64,000 bases of DNA, from the NCBI GenBank assembly GCA_051453625.1, contig JBOZIK010000001.1:166686486-166750485 (forward strand), given 5' to 3'. The position numbers and the translations under genes are program-made. Of this stretch, positions 52,241 through 62,070 are shown piece by piece. The notes beneath the pieces were generated by a model. It ran no database searches, was not told the DNA's origin, and saw only the letters and a list, made by a program, of their open reading frames with translations. This DNA is from Welwitschia mirabilis. Taxonomy: Eukaryota > Gnetophyta > Gnetopsida > Welwitschiales. Every line of letters begins with the position of its first letter. The first letter of the stretch is position 1.

Positions 52241-53560
52241 ATGACTTGGATTCCAAAACCCTCCACAAAGAGCCTTCTAATTCAAACTTCTCTAAAGGTG
52301 TCTAATCATACTTGTTGGGATCTTGATAGTGGATGCTCCAGGCACATGACAGGTGATAAATCTAACTTCATCAAATTCAAGGAATATAATGGAGGAGAGG
52401 TAACCTTTGGAGACAACGGGAGAGCTCGAATCGAAGGAATAGGAAGCATTAATGGAGGTAACTTACCAAACATTAATGATGTCTTATTTGTAAATGGCCT
52501 CAAGCATTATTTATTGAGTATTAGTCAAATATGCAATAATGGTCAAAACGTTCTATTTAATGAAAACAAAAGTATTGTCAAACATGGTGAGACTGATCAG
52601 CTTTTGTTAGAAGCAACAAAGCAAGAAAATGTGTACTATGTAAATCAGTCAAACAATTCAATTTGTCTTTCAGCTCAATTACAAGAGGATGTCTTGTGGC
52701 ATCAACGTCTAGGGCACATTAGCTTTGACAACCTAAAGAAAATCTATTATGATGAGATTATTAGAGGCCTGCCAAGATTATCCATCACTCACAAAGGTCT
52801 TTGTGACGCCTGCCAAAAAGGGAAACAAACTAGGACATCTCACAAAGCAATAAATGACATCATCACCAGCAAGCTATTGGATTTGATTCATATGGATCTT
52901 GTAGGTCCTATTCAGACAACCAGCCTTTTAGGTAAACAATATTTCTTAGTCATGGTAGATGATTTCTCCACATTTTCTTAGGCAGCCTTCTTACATACAA
53001 AATCTGATGCTTATGAAAATTTTGTTAAGATTTGCAATAAACCTCAAATAGAAAAGGGATATGTTAGTAAGAAAATTCATATTGATCATAGTAGAGAATT
53101 TGAGAATGAAAAATTTAAACTTTATTGCAACATGAATGGAATAGATAATGAATTCTCAGCACCAAAAAGTCCTCAACAAAATGGAGTAGTTGAGAGAAAA
53201 AGTCGCACCTTGTTAGATATGGCAAGAGTATTGCTGAATGATAAAGACATCCCAAAAAGATTTTGGGCTGAGGCAGTAAACAAAGCATGCCATATTTCAA
53301 ATAGAGATTATTTAAGGCCAAGAACTGCCAAAACACCATAAGAAATTTGGAAAGGAAAGAAACCCAACATCTTCTACTTTAAAACTTTTGTAAGTAAATG
53401 CTTCATCTTAAGAGACAGGGAGGATCTAGCCAAATTTGACTCAAAATCAGATGAATGAATCTTCCTAGAATACTCTTCCTCAAGTAGAGATTACAAAGTG
53501 TTCAACAAAGCACTCTTCACATGGAAGAATCTATCAATGTTAAGATTCATGATGTGCTAG
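52241..53560 (+). pseudogene. Aspartic protease and integrase of the Sirevirus element
   Basis: The protease active site DLDSGCSRHMTGD lies at about 52319-52357. The integrase has its zinc finger (LWHQRLGHISFDNL at about 52695 and CDACQKGK at about 52803-52826) and core: HMDLVGP near 52890, DHSREFE near 53090 (the usual G is S) and NGVVERK near 53180-53200. A TAG at about 52980 replaces an expected Trp codon and TAA at 53339 replaces Tyr, so the frame is broken twice. The catalytic D, D and E positions themselves are still present. Confidence 0.8.
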
Positions 53561-54093
53561 AAACAAAAAAAATCTGAAAATGATGAAGAACTAGTCCCTT
53601 CTACTTTCTTCTACAAGAAAGTCTAATTCAGAGCCAAGCTAGCACCTAAAATCAAAGAACTTAAGGATCATCCACTAGATTCAGTCATAGAAAACGTGAA
53701 ACAAGGTATAGTCACAAGAAACTCTCTTAAGAATTTCAATGCTCATATTTCACTCTTATCACAAGTTGAACCAAAAGACTTTGAGGAAGCAGAATCAAAC
53801 CCGTGTTGGATGATTGCGATGCAAGAAGAATTAGAACAATTCTCTTGAAATCAGGTTTAGGCTCTTGTACCAAAGCCCGCTGGAAAAAATATCATAGGCA
53901 CGAAATGGATTTACAGGAATAAAGTAAATGAAGAAAATGTCATTACCAAGAATAAAGCTAGGCTAGTCGCTCAAGGGTATTCTCAAATAGAAGNNNNNNN
54001 NNNNNNNNNNNNNNNNNNNNNNNNNNNNNNNNNNNNNNNNNNNNNNNNNNNNNNNNNNNNNNNNNNNNNNNNNNNNNNNNNNNNNNNNNNNNN
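53561..54093 (+). pseudogene. Integrase C-terminus and N-terminal RT, ending in gap
   Basis: This carries the linker and the start of the reverse transcriptase (KNIIGTKWIYRNKVNEEN, KNKARLVAQGYSQIE) with several stops, then a 100 N gap at 53994. The sequence right after the gap repeats most of 53755-53990. Confidence 0.75.
53994..54093. other. Assembly gap, 100 N
   Basis: Exactly 100 N inside the RT, flanked by near-duplicate sequence. Confidence 1.
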
Positions 54094-55232
54094 TATCACA
54101 ATTTGAACCAAAAATCTTTGAGGAAGCAGAAGAATTAGAACAATTCTCTCGAAATCAAGTTTGGACTCTTGTATCAAAGCTTGCTGGAAAAAATATCATA
54201 GGCACTAAATGCATTTACAAGAATAAAGTAAATGAAGAAAATGTCATTACCAAGAATAAAACTACGCTAGTCACTCAAAGGTTCTCAAATAGAAGGGGTA
54301 GACTGTGGTGACACTTTTGGTCCTGTAGCTAGACTTGAGTCTATCAAAATGTTCCTAGCCTTTGCTTGTTACAAGAAAATTAGAGTATTTCATATGGATG
54401 TAAAGAGTTCCTTCTTAAACGGTCATATCGAAGAAGAGTTCTATGTGAAATAGCCACAAAGTTTTGCTGATCCTCACAATCCAGACCATGTATACAAACT
54501 AAACAAAGCTCTATATGGCTTAAAACAAGCTCCAAGAGCTTGGTATGATAAACTTTCCTCCTTTTTACTTCAGCACAGGTTTACTAGAGGACCCATTGAT
54601 AGAACTCTGTTTAGAGAATCAATGAACAATGAATTAATTTTGGTACAAATTTATATGGATGATATTATCTTTGGATCAACTAATGATACATTATCAAATG
54701 ACTTTGCAAAATTGATCAGCTCTGAGTTTGAAATGAGTATGGTTGGAACCGTAAATATATTCTTAGATCTTCAAATCCAACAACAGGAAATCGGTATTTT
54801 TATAAATCAGAAGAAATATTCATCAGACCTTATTAAGAAATTCAAACTAGACAATGCAAAATCTGTGGACTCTCCTATGGCCACCAACATCAAACTCACA
54901 GCATGTTGATTAAAAACTATATCGTAGCGTCATTGGAAGTCTATTATACCTAAGGGCTAGTCGTCCTGACATAACATTTAGTGTTGGATTGTGTGTCAGG
55001 TATCAAGGGAAACCAAAAGAATCTCATCTCATAGTTGCCAAGAGGATACTTCGATATATCAAAAGTACACTTGATTTTGGTCTATGATATCTATGTAATA
55101 CTATATTAAGTTTAACAGGATACAATGATGTAGACTAGGTTGGATGCAAGGATGATCACAAGAGCACAAGCAGGGGTTGCTTCTTCTTTGGTAAGTGTCT
55201 CACAGCATGGTATAACAAGAATCAATGTTCCA
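54094..55232 (+). pseudogene. Reverse transcriptase of the Sirevirus element
   Basis: After the gap the RT begins again with the same N-terminal segment and continues through RVFHMDVKSSFLNGHIEEEF, YGLKQAPRAWYDKL and the catalytic QIYMDDIIFGSTND (YMDD at 54652-54663). The thumb and connection region follow (FEMSMVGTVNIFLDLQIQ). Stops occur at about 54450 and 54906. The segment 55136-55232, which begins the RNase H, is repeated after the next gap. Confidence 0.8.
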
Positions 55233-55332
55233 NNNNNNNNNNNNNNNNNNNNNNNNNNNNNNNNNNNNNNNNNNNNNNNNNNNNNNNNNNNNNNNNNNNN
55301 NNNNNNNNNNNNNNNNNNNNNNNNNNNNNNNN
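55233..55332. other. Assembly gap, 100 N
   Basis: Exactly 100 N inside RNase H, flanked by near-duplicate sequence. Confidence 1.
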
Positions 55333-55800
55333 GATGCAAGGATGATCACAAGAGCACAAGCAGGGGTTGCTTCTTCTCTGGTAACTGTCTCACAGCATGG
55401 TATAACAAGAAGCAATGTTCCATCTCACTATCCATAGCAGAAGTTGAGCATATAGCTGTCAGGGCCTGTTACACTCAAGCATTATGGATGAAAGAAACAC
55501 TAAAAGATTATGGAGTAGAAATATCTGCAGTCCCTATTCTATGCGACAACTCCATTGCAATCCAAATAGCTTACAATCCTGTTCAACATACTCGCACCAA
55601 GCATATTGATCGCAAGTATCATTTTATTCAAGACTTGGTTGAGAAAAAGGTAATAACTCTTGAATACGTTTCCACACAAAATCAATTTTGATGATATTTT
55701 CACAAAAACCTTATCATCTGATCGTTTTGAAACACTACGTTATTTTTTGGGTATCTTTTCTGAGAAAGATTTGAAAACCCAAGCCTCAGCTGAACAGTAG
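55333..55800 (+). pseudogene. RNase H and end of pol
   Basis: The copia RNase H block reads GCFFSGNCLTAWYNKKQCSI, then CYTQALWMKETLKDYG, ILCDNSIAIQIAYNP and RTKHIDRKYHFIQDLVEKK. A stop at 55689 splits off the last segment, DIFTKTLSSDRFETLRYFLG, which ends at TAG 55798-55800. It is the best preserved part of pol. Confidence 0.8.
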
Positions 55801-55850
55801 AGTTCAGCTGTCGGGGTCAAACTTTTACTTTTATATCAATATACACCCCA

Positions 55851-56234
55851 GTCAACTTCATTTATAACATAGGTCGACCTCATTTCTCACGGTTTATTGT
55901 CTTAAACTATTATAACACAGGGTTGACCGCTCATTCTAATTGGGTCGACCGCATGTGGATCAATTTTTCTGTAACATGTCCAGCTTAATCAGGTCGACCA
56001 AAACAAAGTGTTAAGTCAACTGAATTCCTCTCGATTCCATCTGTCACACTTTTACCCTCTTAGGGTTGACCGGATTTTTGTCTTGGGTCAACCGGATTTT
56101 TGTCTTGGGTTGACCTAAGTTATGGGTCAACCTAGTTTATACTTAGGTTGACCACCACCTTACTATTTACTTAAAAAGGAGGGAGGGAGGAAGGGAGGGA
56201 GGGGGGGAGAGAGAGAGAGAGAGAACGGGTCAAC
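55851..56234 (+). repeat. Paired GTCGAC-type palindromic box array between pol and ORF3
   Basis: Hexamer cores GTYRAC inside GGGTCGACC/GGGTTGACC boxes begin at 55851, 55873, 55922, 55944, 55993, 56015, 56065, 56087, 56109, 56126, 56147 and 56229. The first four pairs are each spaced exactly 22, and pairs repeat at 71, 71 and 72 bases. 55871-55880 (AGGTCGACCT) is a perfect palindrome. Sequence between the boxes is only weakly conserved. The minus-strand element has the same architecture at 61657-62017. The function is unknown; a dimeric DNA-binding protein is a plausible reader. Confidence 0.8.
56179..56225. repeat. GGGA/GA microsatellite
   Basis: A purine-only tract of GGGAGG units passing into (GA)n, located between the box array and ORF3. 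Confidence 0.9.
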
Positions 56235-56392
56235 CGCTCGCGTTGATCGATCAATCGCGTTTGAGGCGCTGCGCCACGGATTTTTAAATTCACCTGGGCC
56301 CTCCTTTCAACTTATTTGTCTTTTTCTGCTGTGTCTCTTCTCTGGCCCACTCCTCTGCTTTCCCGCTTTTTCTCTTTTAAATCTTATCTCAA

Positions 56393-57741
56393 ATGGCCTC
56401 CTAGCAAACAAGAGAAGGATCCAGGAAGCGGAAGAAAGAAGCTACTTCTCGGCCACCTAGCTATCTTTTTGCCAGAATGAGTACAAAAGCCATAGCCAAC
56501 TTTGAGAAAAATTTTGAAACCAATCCCATAGCCGTGGAGATAACCTATGAGCCTGTCCAGTTTCTTAGCCTTTGGGAGGTCCAGACTCTTCTTGAAGAAG
56601 TAAAATGGAGTTACTTCTTGTATGTGACAGGCACCTATTACACCTTGGTTACTCATCTCTTTTATGCCAATGCAAAATTTTATGCTGCTCATTCTATGCT
56701 CATTACATCTGTCTTTGGGCAAGAAATTCAAGTCAACTGCAGACTTAATTGCTTCCATCACTGGGTTACCTCAGGGTAACCTCGACGAATACTGGCCCCT
56801 GGCAGAGTCTTTTGAAGAAAAGGACTCTGCAACTCAATACATTTGTGGTGCCTCTGTCACCTAGAAGAAGAGTCTCAAGGCTTGACATCTCCTTCCCAGG
56901 TTCCGCCTTCTTCATGCCATCTTATCATATAATTTTCTTCCAGTTGCGAGTCACTGTGATGAACTCTTAAACTATAGAGTGTTCATCCTATACTCTCTGC
57001 ACCAAAGACGTGACATAGATGCTTCCAGCATAATGCTTTACCACATGGTCCCTCAGNNNNNNNNNNNNNNNNNNNNNNNNNNNNNNNNNNNNNNNNNNNN
57101 NNNNNNNNNNNNNNNNNNNNNNNNNNNNNNNNNNNNNNNNNNNNNNNNNNNNNNNNGCCTTAATAAGTAATTCGCGTCCTATAATTCTAGGTGAATTTAA
57201 CGAGTGCTCTGAATTATAGAAATCTAGGCTTCTCATTCATTCAACTTGGTTTTCACTCCCTATGAAATAAAAAAAAAAAGGAAAAAAACTATATATTCTC
57301 ATATCACGAAATTGAAAGATTATTTAATTGTTGCAAAAAATAATCGTAACACATGACATCGAGGCTCCAGGCATAATGTTTCGTCACATGGTTTATCAGC
57401 TTTAGCCTTACAAGCGGAGTTCCCTGCCCTATCCTTTTCTTATCACTTGGATATGTCAACATTTTGGCATTCCTCATCTTTCTCGGCAGGAGGTTCTCAA
57501 GCCCATGGGGCCTATTGACCATGCCACTCTCTCTTGAATGCATCTCTTTGAGGGACCTACTCCGCCCATCGGGCCCAAGGTCTAAGCCTCTCATATGCCA
57601 GAGATCCTTCATTTACTGCACTGCTTGGACTCTTGCACCAAGCACATCAAGGCAACTCTCATTGCTAGTGGCACTCCAGTGGCAGACACATCTCAAAGTG
57701 AGGCTCCACATTCTTTAGAGAAATCCTTTGAATCAGACTGA
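56393..57741 (+). pseudogene. ORF3: extra gene of the Sirevirus element, plant-transposon-protein-like
   Basis: A third frame in the position where Sireviruses may carry an env-like gene. It starts with ATG (56393) but codon 4 is TAG. The N-terminus is basic (REGSRKRKKEATSRPPSYL), then NFEKNFETNPIAVE, LFYANAKF (about 56660), a frameshift near 56740, and ITGLPQGNLDEYWPLAESFE (about 56757-56810). The order REFYANAK...VRGxxI...GLP is known from the domain called putative plant transposon protein, and these motifs match it by eye. No signal peptide or fusion-type membrane segments were seen, so env-like function is unlikely. The end near 57741 (SLEKSFESD) matches the other copy. A 100 N gap and about 200 foreign bases (57157-57350) interrupt it. 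The product's role is unknown. Confidence 0.6.
57057..57156. other. Assembly gap, 100 N
   Basis: Exactly 100 N inside ORF3. The 48 bases before it (57009-57056) recur in diverged form at about 57352-57402. Confidence 1.
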
Positions 57742-58080
57742 TTTTCTCTGGATGTTTTTATTTTTCTCCCTTAAGGGAAAGGAAGGAGACTTCCATACAT
57801 AACTTTTATACCATCCGTTATATTTTGAATTTTGTATATTGAAACATCTCTCTGGATGATCAGTTGGACCTATATATATGCACTCACATGTACCAAAATT
57901 CAGATGATCTTAATAATACAAAATGCTTCTGCTTATGGAAATTTCAAGTGCCTTAATATAGTTATGTTTCTTTAATACTAACAAAACTCGTTTCGTATAT
58001 CTTGAATTTTTACAAAATATACATTAAGGGGAAGCATTTATAATGAATATATTATGTGGAGTTTTTTTTCCTCAGTCAAT

Positions 58081-58095
58081 GACAAAGGACAAGTT
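58081..58095 (+). other. Polypurine-type tract before the 3' LTR
   Basis: GACAAAGGACAAGTT directly precedes TGTTGG. The minus-strand element has the better preserved form (GACAAATGGGGAGTTT), matching the CAATGACAAAGGGGGAG-type sequence seen before Sirevirus 3' LTRs. Confidence 0.6.
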
Positions 58096-59084
58096 TGTTG
58101 GAAGTTGATTGTCATTGATTAATAACAAGTTTTGGAGTGTGTGTAGATAATGTGTTTTGCAGGGATTTTCTGGGACAGGTGATCGCATTGTCCATCAAGG
58201 CGACCAGGCTCTTACTAAGATGAATTAGCAGGGCGACCGTCTGTCAATGAGATGAGCTAAATTAAGAGCGAGTGACCACCCATTACATTCAGGGTGACCA
58301 GATGTAACTTGGAAGACATAGCTGGTTACAGAGCGGGCAACCAAAAATATTCATCGGGGCGAGCGCATGTAACTTAAAGCATAAAAGCCTATCTAAAGGC
58401 AGTTGACCGACACTGGACATAAGGGTAACCCAACTGTAAATGAAAACTGAACCAGATAAGGGCGACCCACCAATATTGTAATGGCAACTGAATATATGAG
58501 GGCGACCGAACATTAAGGTCTACCTAACGTATCTCTTTTATAGCCGTTGTAGTTCCATGCTTTTCAAAGCGGATCTAGGAATCAAAGATCTACACAAAAA
58601 GCTATGAATGACTATTTCTCCTTCGTTCTATTTAAACAAATCTTTTTAAGAAGTGGTTAGATCATTTGGAAAAAGACAGAGAAAGGGCACTGTTATATGT
58701 ACGATTCTATGCTTGATTCACTGTAAGATCAAAAATCTTCTTGAAGCCCCTTGTTAATCAAGCTTCAAGAGCTGACATTGCATTGTACTTGTGGATAACA
58801 ACTGTACACCTGTGCACTTTGCTTTAGTCCATTCTTCTCCTGTGGTTGTGGATGAACCTTAAAATCCATTGCTGATTGTACAGGTTATTAGTGAGCTTGA
58901 AAACCATTGGTTGAGGTTAATCTAAGCCAACTAGAGACTCTAAGAGTTGAAGGGTTATGACTCTCCACCATTAAACAATCTGTAATTTTCTCGTGAAGTA
59001 TTATCATTTTTATTTACAGGGCTATAAGTACATTTTATTTTATTACAACCTACTCACCCCCCTCTAGGGTTGATCCATGTTTTA
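58096..59084 (+). repeat. 3' LTR of Sirevirus element
   Basis: It starts TGTTGG and ends near GTTGATCCATGTTTTA, about 989 bases. The TATA-like TATTTAAA is at 58629-58636. Paired GGGCGACC-type boxes lie at 58179/58200, 58272/58294, 58337/58359, 58403/58425 and 58462/58484, with further boxes at 58233, 58502 and about 58518. Its right end abuts the LTR of the minus-strand element. Confidence 0.8.
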
Positions 59085-60154
59085 GGGTAAACTTTAATTC
59101 TCAAACAAGCCAAATTAATTCTATCTACTGAAAACAGATAACACAATGAAAGCACAAGTTTTTTATGGTGGAGAAATACCGCCCTTCAACTTCCAGGCAT
59201 TGTGTCTCAAGTTGGCTTAAATTTAACCTCAACCAATGATTTTCTGGCTCACCAATAACCTTTTACAACCAACAGGGGATTTCAGGGTTCATCCACAACC
59301 ACAAGAAGAAATAGAGTTTGGAATGTGCACAGGTGCACAGATGTGATCCATGAGTGTAGTACAAGGTTAGCTCTTTGTAGCTTGATGGGACAACAAGATC
59401 AATAATGATAACAAGGTATGGCAGCATATGAAGTACAATGTAATCTTTTTAGAGTTATAGTATTTCAGTATCTGATCCATGTCAAGATCTTTAGAAAGAC
59501 CCCTTTAAATAGAACGGACTAAAAATGACTGTTCATAGGATTAAGTGCGGATCTTTATTTCCTAGATCTGCTTTGAAAAGCGTGATGCACTCTAACTGCT
59601 AATAAAATTACAAGCTTGGTTGACCTCAACATTTGTTCGATCACCCTTACAAGTTACAGAACTTGTTTCTTCATATTTAACTTTGGTCGCCCTTGGGATA
59701 TTTCTCGGTTGCCCTTAACTGACACGAATCTTACTGCTGACTGGGTCACCCACATGAAACAGTGTGGTCGCTTGCATCAAGGGTCGACCCCATTAAAATC
59801 TTCATTCACCCTTAGACATCGCTGTTTGATTTTTGTAGATCATTCAGTCACCCTTAAGAATAGGCTCAGTCAGCCATTCTGTATTTGGCTGATTTCTCTT
59901 TTGGCATCTGGTCACCCTTAAGAAAAGGCTCAATCGCCTATCCTGAATTCGGTTGGCTTTTCTGTATTACATCTGGTCGCTTTGAGAGAATATGTGGTCG
60001 CCCGCTTTTGCTGTAGTTTTTTTGTGACAGTCTGATCGCCCTCAGGAACTGATCTGGTCACCCTTCCATGAAATTGTTTGCAAACCTGTTATCTACAAAA
60101 ACTCCAAAATATGTCATATTCTCCAAATCAATTAACAACCACCATTTTCCAACA
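59078..60154 (-). repeat. 3' LTR of the minus-strand Sirevirus element
   Basis: On the minus strand it starts TGTTGGAAAATGG and has a TATTTAAA at 59504-59511. It matches the other LTRs as far as about 59130 and then differs at its end. Paired boxes (seen on the plus strand as GGTCGCCC) start at 59618/59639, 59685/59707, 59744/59766, 59782/59804, 59846/59868, 59910/59932, 59951/59975/59996 and 60034/60056. Within-pair spacing is 21-24, mostly 22. Confidence 0.75.
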
Positions 60155-60170
60155 AACTCCCCATTTGTCA
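60155..60170 (-). other. Polypurine tract of the minus-strand element
   Basis: The minus strand reads GACAAATGGGGAGTT just before TGTTGG, the expected plus-strand primer for a Sirevirus-type element. Confidence 0.65.
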
Positions 60171-60511
60171 TTGAATAGAGAAAAAACTAGACGAGATATA
60201 AAACAAATAAATGCTCCCTCTTAATCCATTACAAGAGAAAAATTGAATGTATATATATAAAAATTGGTTTAACAAGAGAAAAATACTAAATCAAACTAAT
60301 TTGCATGAAAATGAACTTTGTTTGTATTACAAAAACTATTTGAAACAACAGTTGAATTACATAGATACTGGAAGTACAACAACTGATACAGATTTGCTAG
60401 AGATATACAAAATAACCATACAAAAATTCAACTGTCCATACAAAAGCATATGAAGATTCCCCCTTTTTTTTGAAATCAAGGCCATGGAGAGAAAGAAGAC
60501 AGAAGATAAAG

Positions 60512-61509
60512 CTAATCTAATTTGGAGGATTTGCCAAAACAGGAAGCATCTCCACTCTGAGAGGTATCTACCACTAGAGTGCCACTCACTATCAAAGCTG
60601 TCTTGATGTGCCTAGTCCGAGAATCCAGTCTGTGAAGCAAGTGAAGAATTCTTGGCGTGTGAGAAGCTTTCACCTTTTACTTGGATGACAGAGTTGGCTC
60701 ATATAAATAAGTGCATATGGGATAAAGTGGCACAGACAATATTGGATTGAGAACCTCCTAGCAGGATAGGTGAGGGGTGCCAAAGTGTTGGCAAATCCAA
60801 GTGATAAGAAAAGGATAGGGCAATGAATGTTTCTTATGCGGGTGAAGCTAATGAACCATACGATGAAGCATTATGTCAGGAGCATCAATATCTTGTCTTC
60901 AGTCTAATGAGTAAAGCAAGAATGGATGATAATTTGATAATTCATAATGGTAACCAGCAATTGGAAGAAAATTATATTAAAGGATTAAATGCAACAAATG
61001 AAACCTAGAAGAAGTTGAGAGGGTTTAAGAGTCTTCTTCCAGGTGACAAAAGTGCCACAGAGATGCTAGGTGGCAGTGTCCTTCTCTTCAAAAGTTTTTG
61101 CAAGTGGCCAATATTCTCCAAGATTGCCACGAGGTAAACCAGTGAGTGAGGAGATTAAATCCGCAGTGACATGAATCTCATGGCCAAACATAGACATGGT
61201 GAGAGTAGAATTGGTCACATCAAATTTTGCATTGGCATAAAAGAGACGAGTGACTAACGAAGAGCAAGTTCAATCCACGTAAAGAAAAGGTCCCCAGTTT
61301 ATCTCTTCTAGAAGACTCTAGACCTCACGAAGACTGAGAAATTGGATGGGTTCGCAAGTCCTTTCAATGGCAATAAGGCTCGTCTCAAAATTCTTCTCAA
61401 AGTTGTTAATAGATTCTTTGCTCATCTTTGAAAAAATGTAGCTTGGAGGTTTTGAGCCAGCCTCCTTCTTCCTTTTTTGGGAGCCTTCTCCTACTTGTTG
61501 GGATGCCAT
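60512..61509 (-). pseudogene. ORF3 of the minus-strand Sirevirus element
   Basis: ATG at 61507-61509 begins MASQQVGEGSQKRKKEAGSK, collinear with ORF3 of the plus-strand element. Shared landmarks are PPSY, NNFEKNFETSLIAIE, RLFYANAKF, MFGHEIHVTADLI, LTGLPRGNLGEYWPLAKTF and a last segment IKTALIVSGTLVVDTSQS. About 330 codons, with in-frame stops (for example near 61318 and 61265) and frameshifts. Conservation of the same frame in two diverged elements shows it was a real gene of the family. The FYANAK...GLP pattern resembles the putative plant transposon protein domain. Function is unknown. Confidence 0.65.
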
Positions 61510-61656
61510 GGAGGGAGATTTGAAAAGAAAACCAGCAGGAAGATAGAGGGTTTGAACGAGAAAGGTCAAAGAAAACGAGAGACAAAACAAGACAAATGAA
61601 CAAAAAATAAAGGTTCAAGCAGATCTAAAAATCCGCGGCGCACTGCCCTAAATGCG

Positions 61657-62017
61657 GTCAACCGAATGACTTACGCGGTCGACCTGACAGAAAAAATTTT
61701 GGATTTTTAAGGCGTTGACCAAAGGAATGATGAACCAGTTGACCCATTTGACATTGAAATGTGGTTTAGATAAGATCGACCTAAACAAGAAGGTTGTCGA
61801 TTCGATATGAGGAAAGATTTAATATATTAAAATTGAATCAAAGTCGGTCGATTCAACACAGAGGAGCGGTCGACCTGATAAAGAGAGAAATTTGATAGAA
61901 AAAATGGGACAAAAATGGTCGATTTGACAAAACGGAGCAGTCAACCTGACGTTATGAGAGATTTAAAACAGAAACCCAGACAACATTAGGTCAACCGATT
62001 TTGAACATGAGGTCGTC
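61657..62017 (-). repeat. Paired GTCGAC-type box array of the minus-strand element
   Basis: Cores of GGTCGACC-like boxes start at 61657, 61678, 61714, 61738, 61775, 61796, 61847, 61869, 61918, 61940, 61990 and 62012: six pairs with internal spacing of 21, 24, 21, 22, 22 and 22. The three pairs nearest pol repeat at 71 and 72 bases. Position relative to pol and ORF3 is the same as in the plus-strand element. Confidence 0.8.
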
Positions 62018-62070
62018 TGGGGTTTGTCAAAATATAACACTAAAAATTTAAGCCCAACAACTTAACTCTA

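Larger units (their letters stand above)
49789..59084 (+). mobile_element. Sirevirus-type Ty1/copia retrotransposon with an extra 3' ORF
   Basis: An almost full-length element of 9.3 kb, gaps included. Its parts are the 5' LTR (49789-50756), tRNA-iMet primer site (50759-50773), gag, protease, integrase, RT, RNase H (order typical of copia), a repeat-rich spacer, a third ORF, a polypurine-type stretch (58081-58095) and the 3' LTR (58096-59084). Sirevirus affinity is inferred from the long gag with zinc knuckles and coiled coil, the extra ORF after pol, and the conserved CAATGACAAAGG-type sequence ahead of TGTTGG at the LTR start. Stops and frameshifts affect gag, integrase, RT and ORF3. Four N gaps interrupt it (51017-51026, 53994-54093, 55233-55332, 57057-57156). 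Confidence 0.85.
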
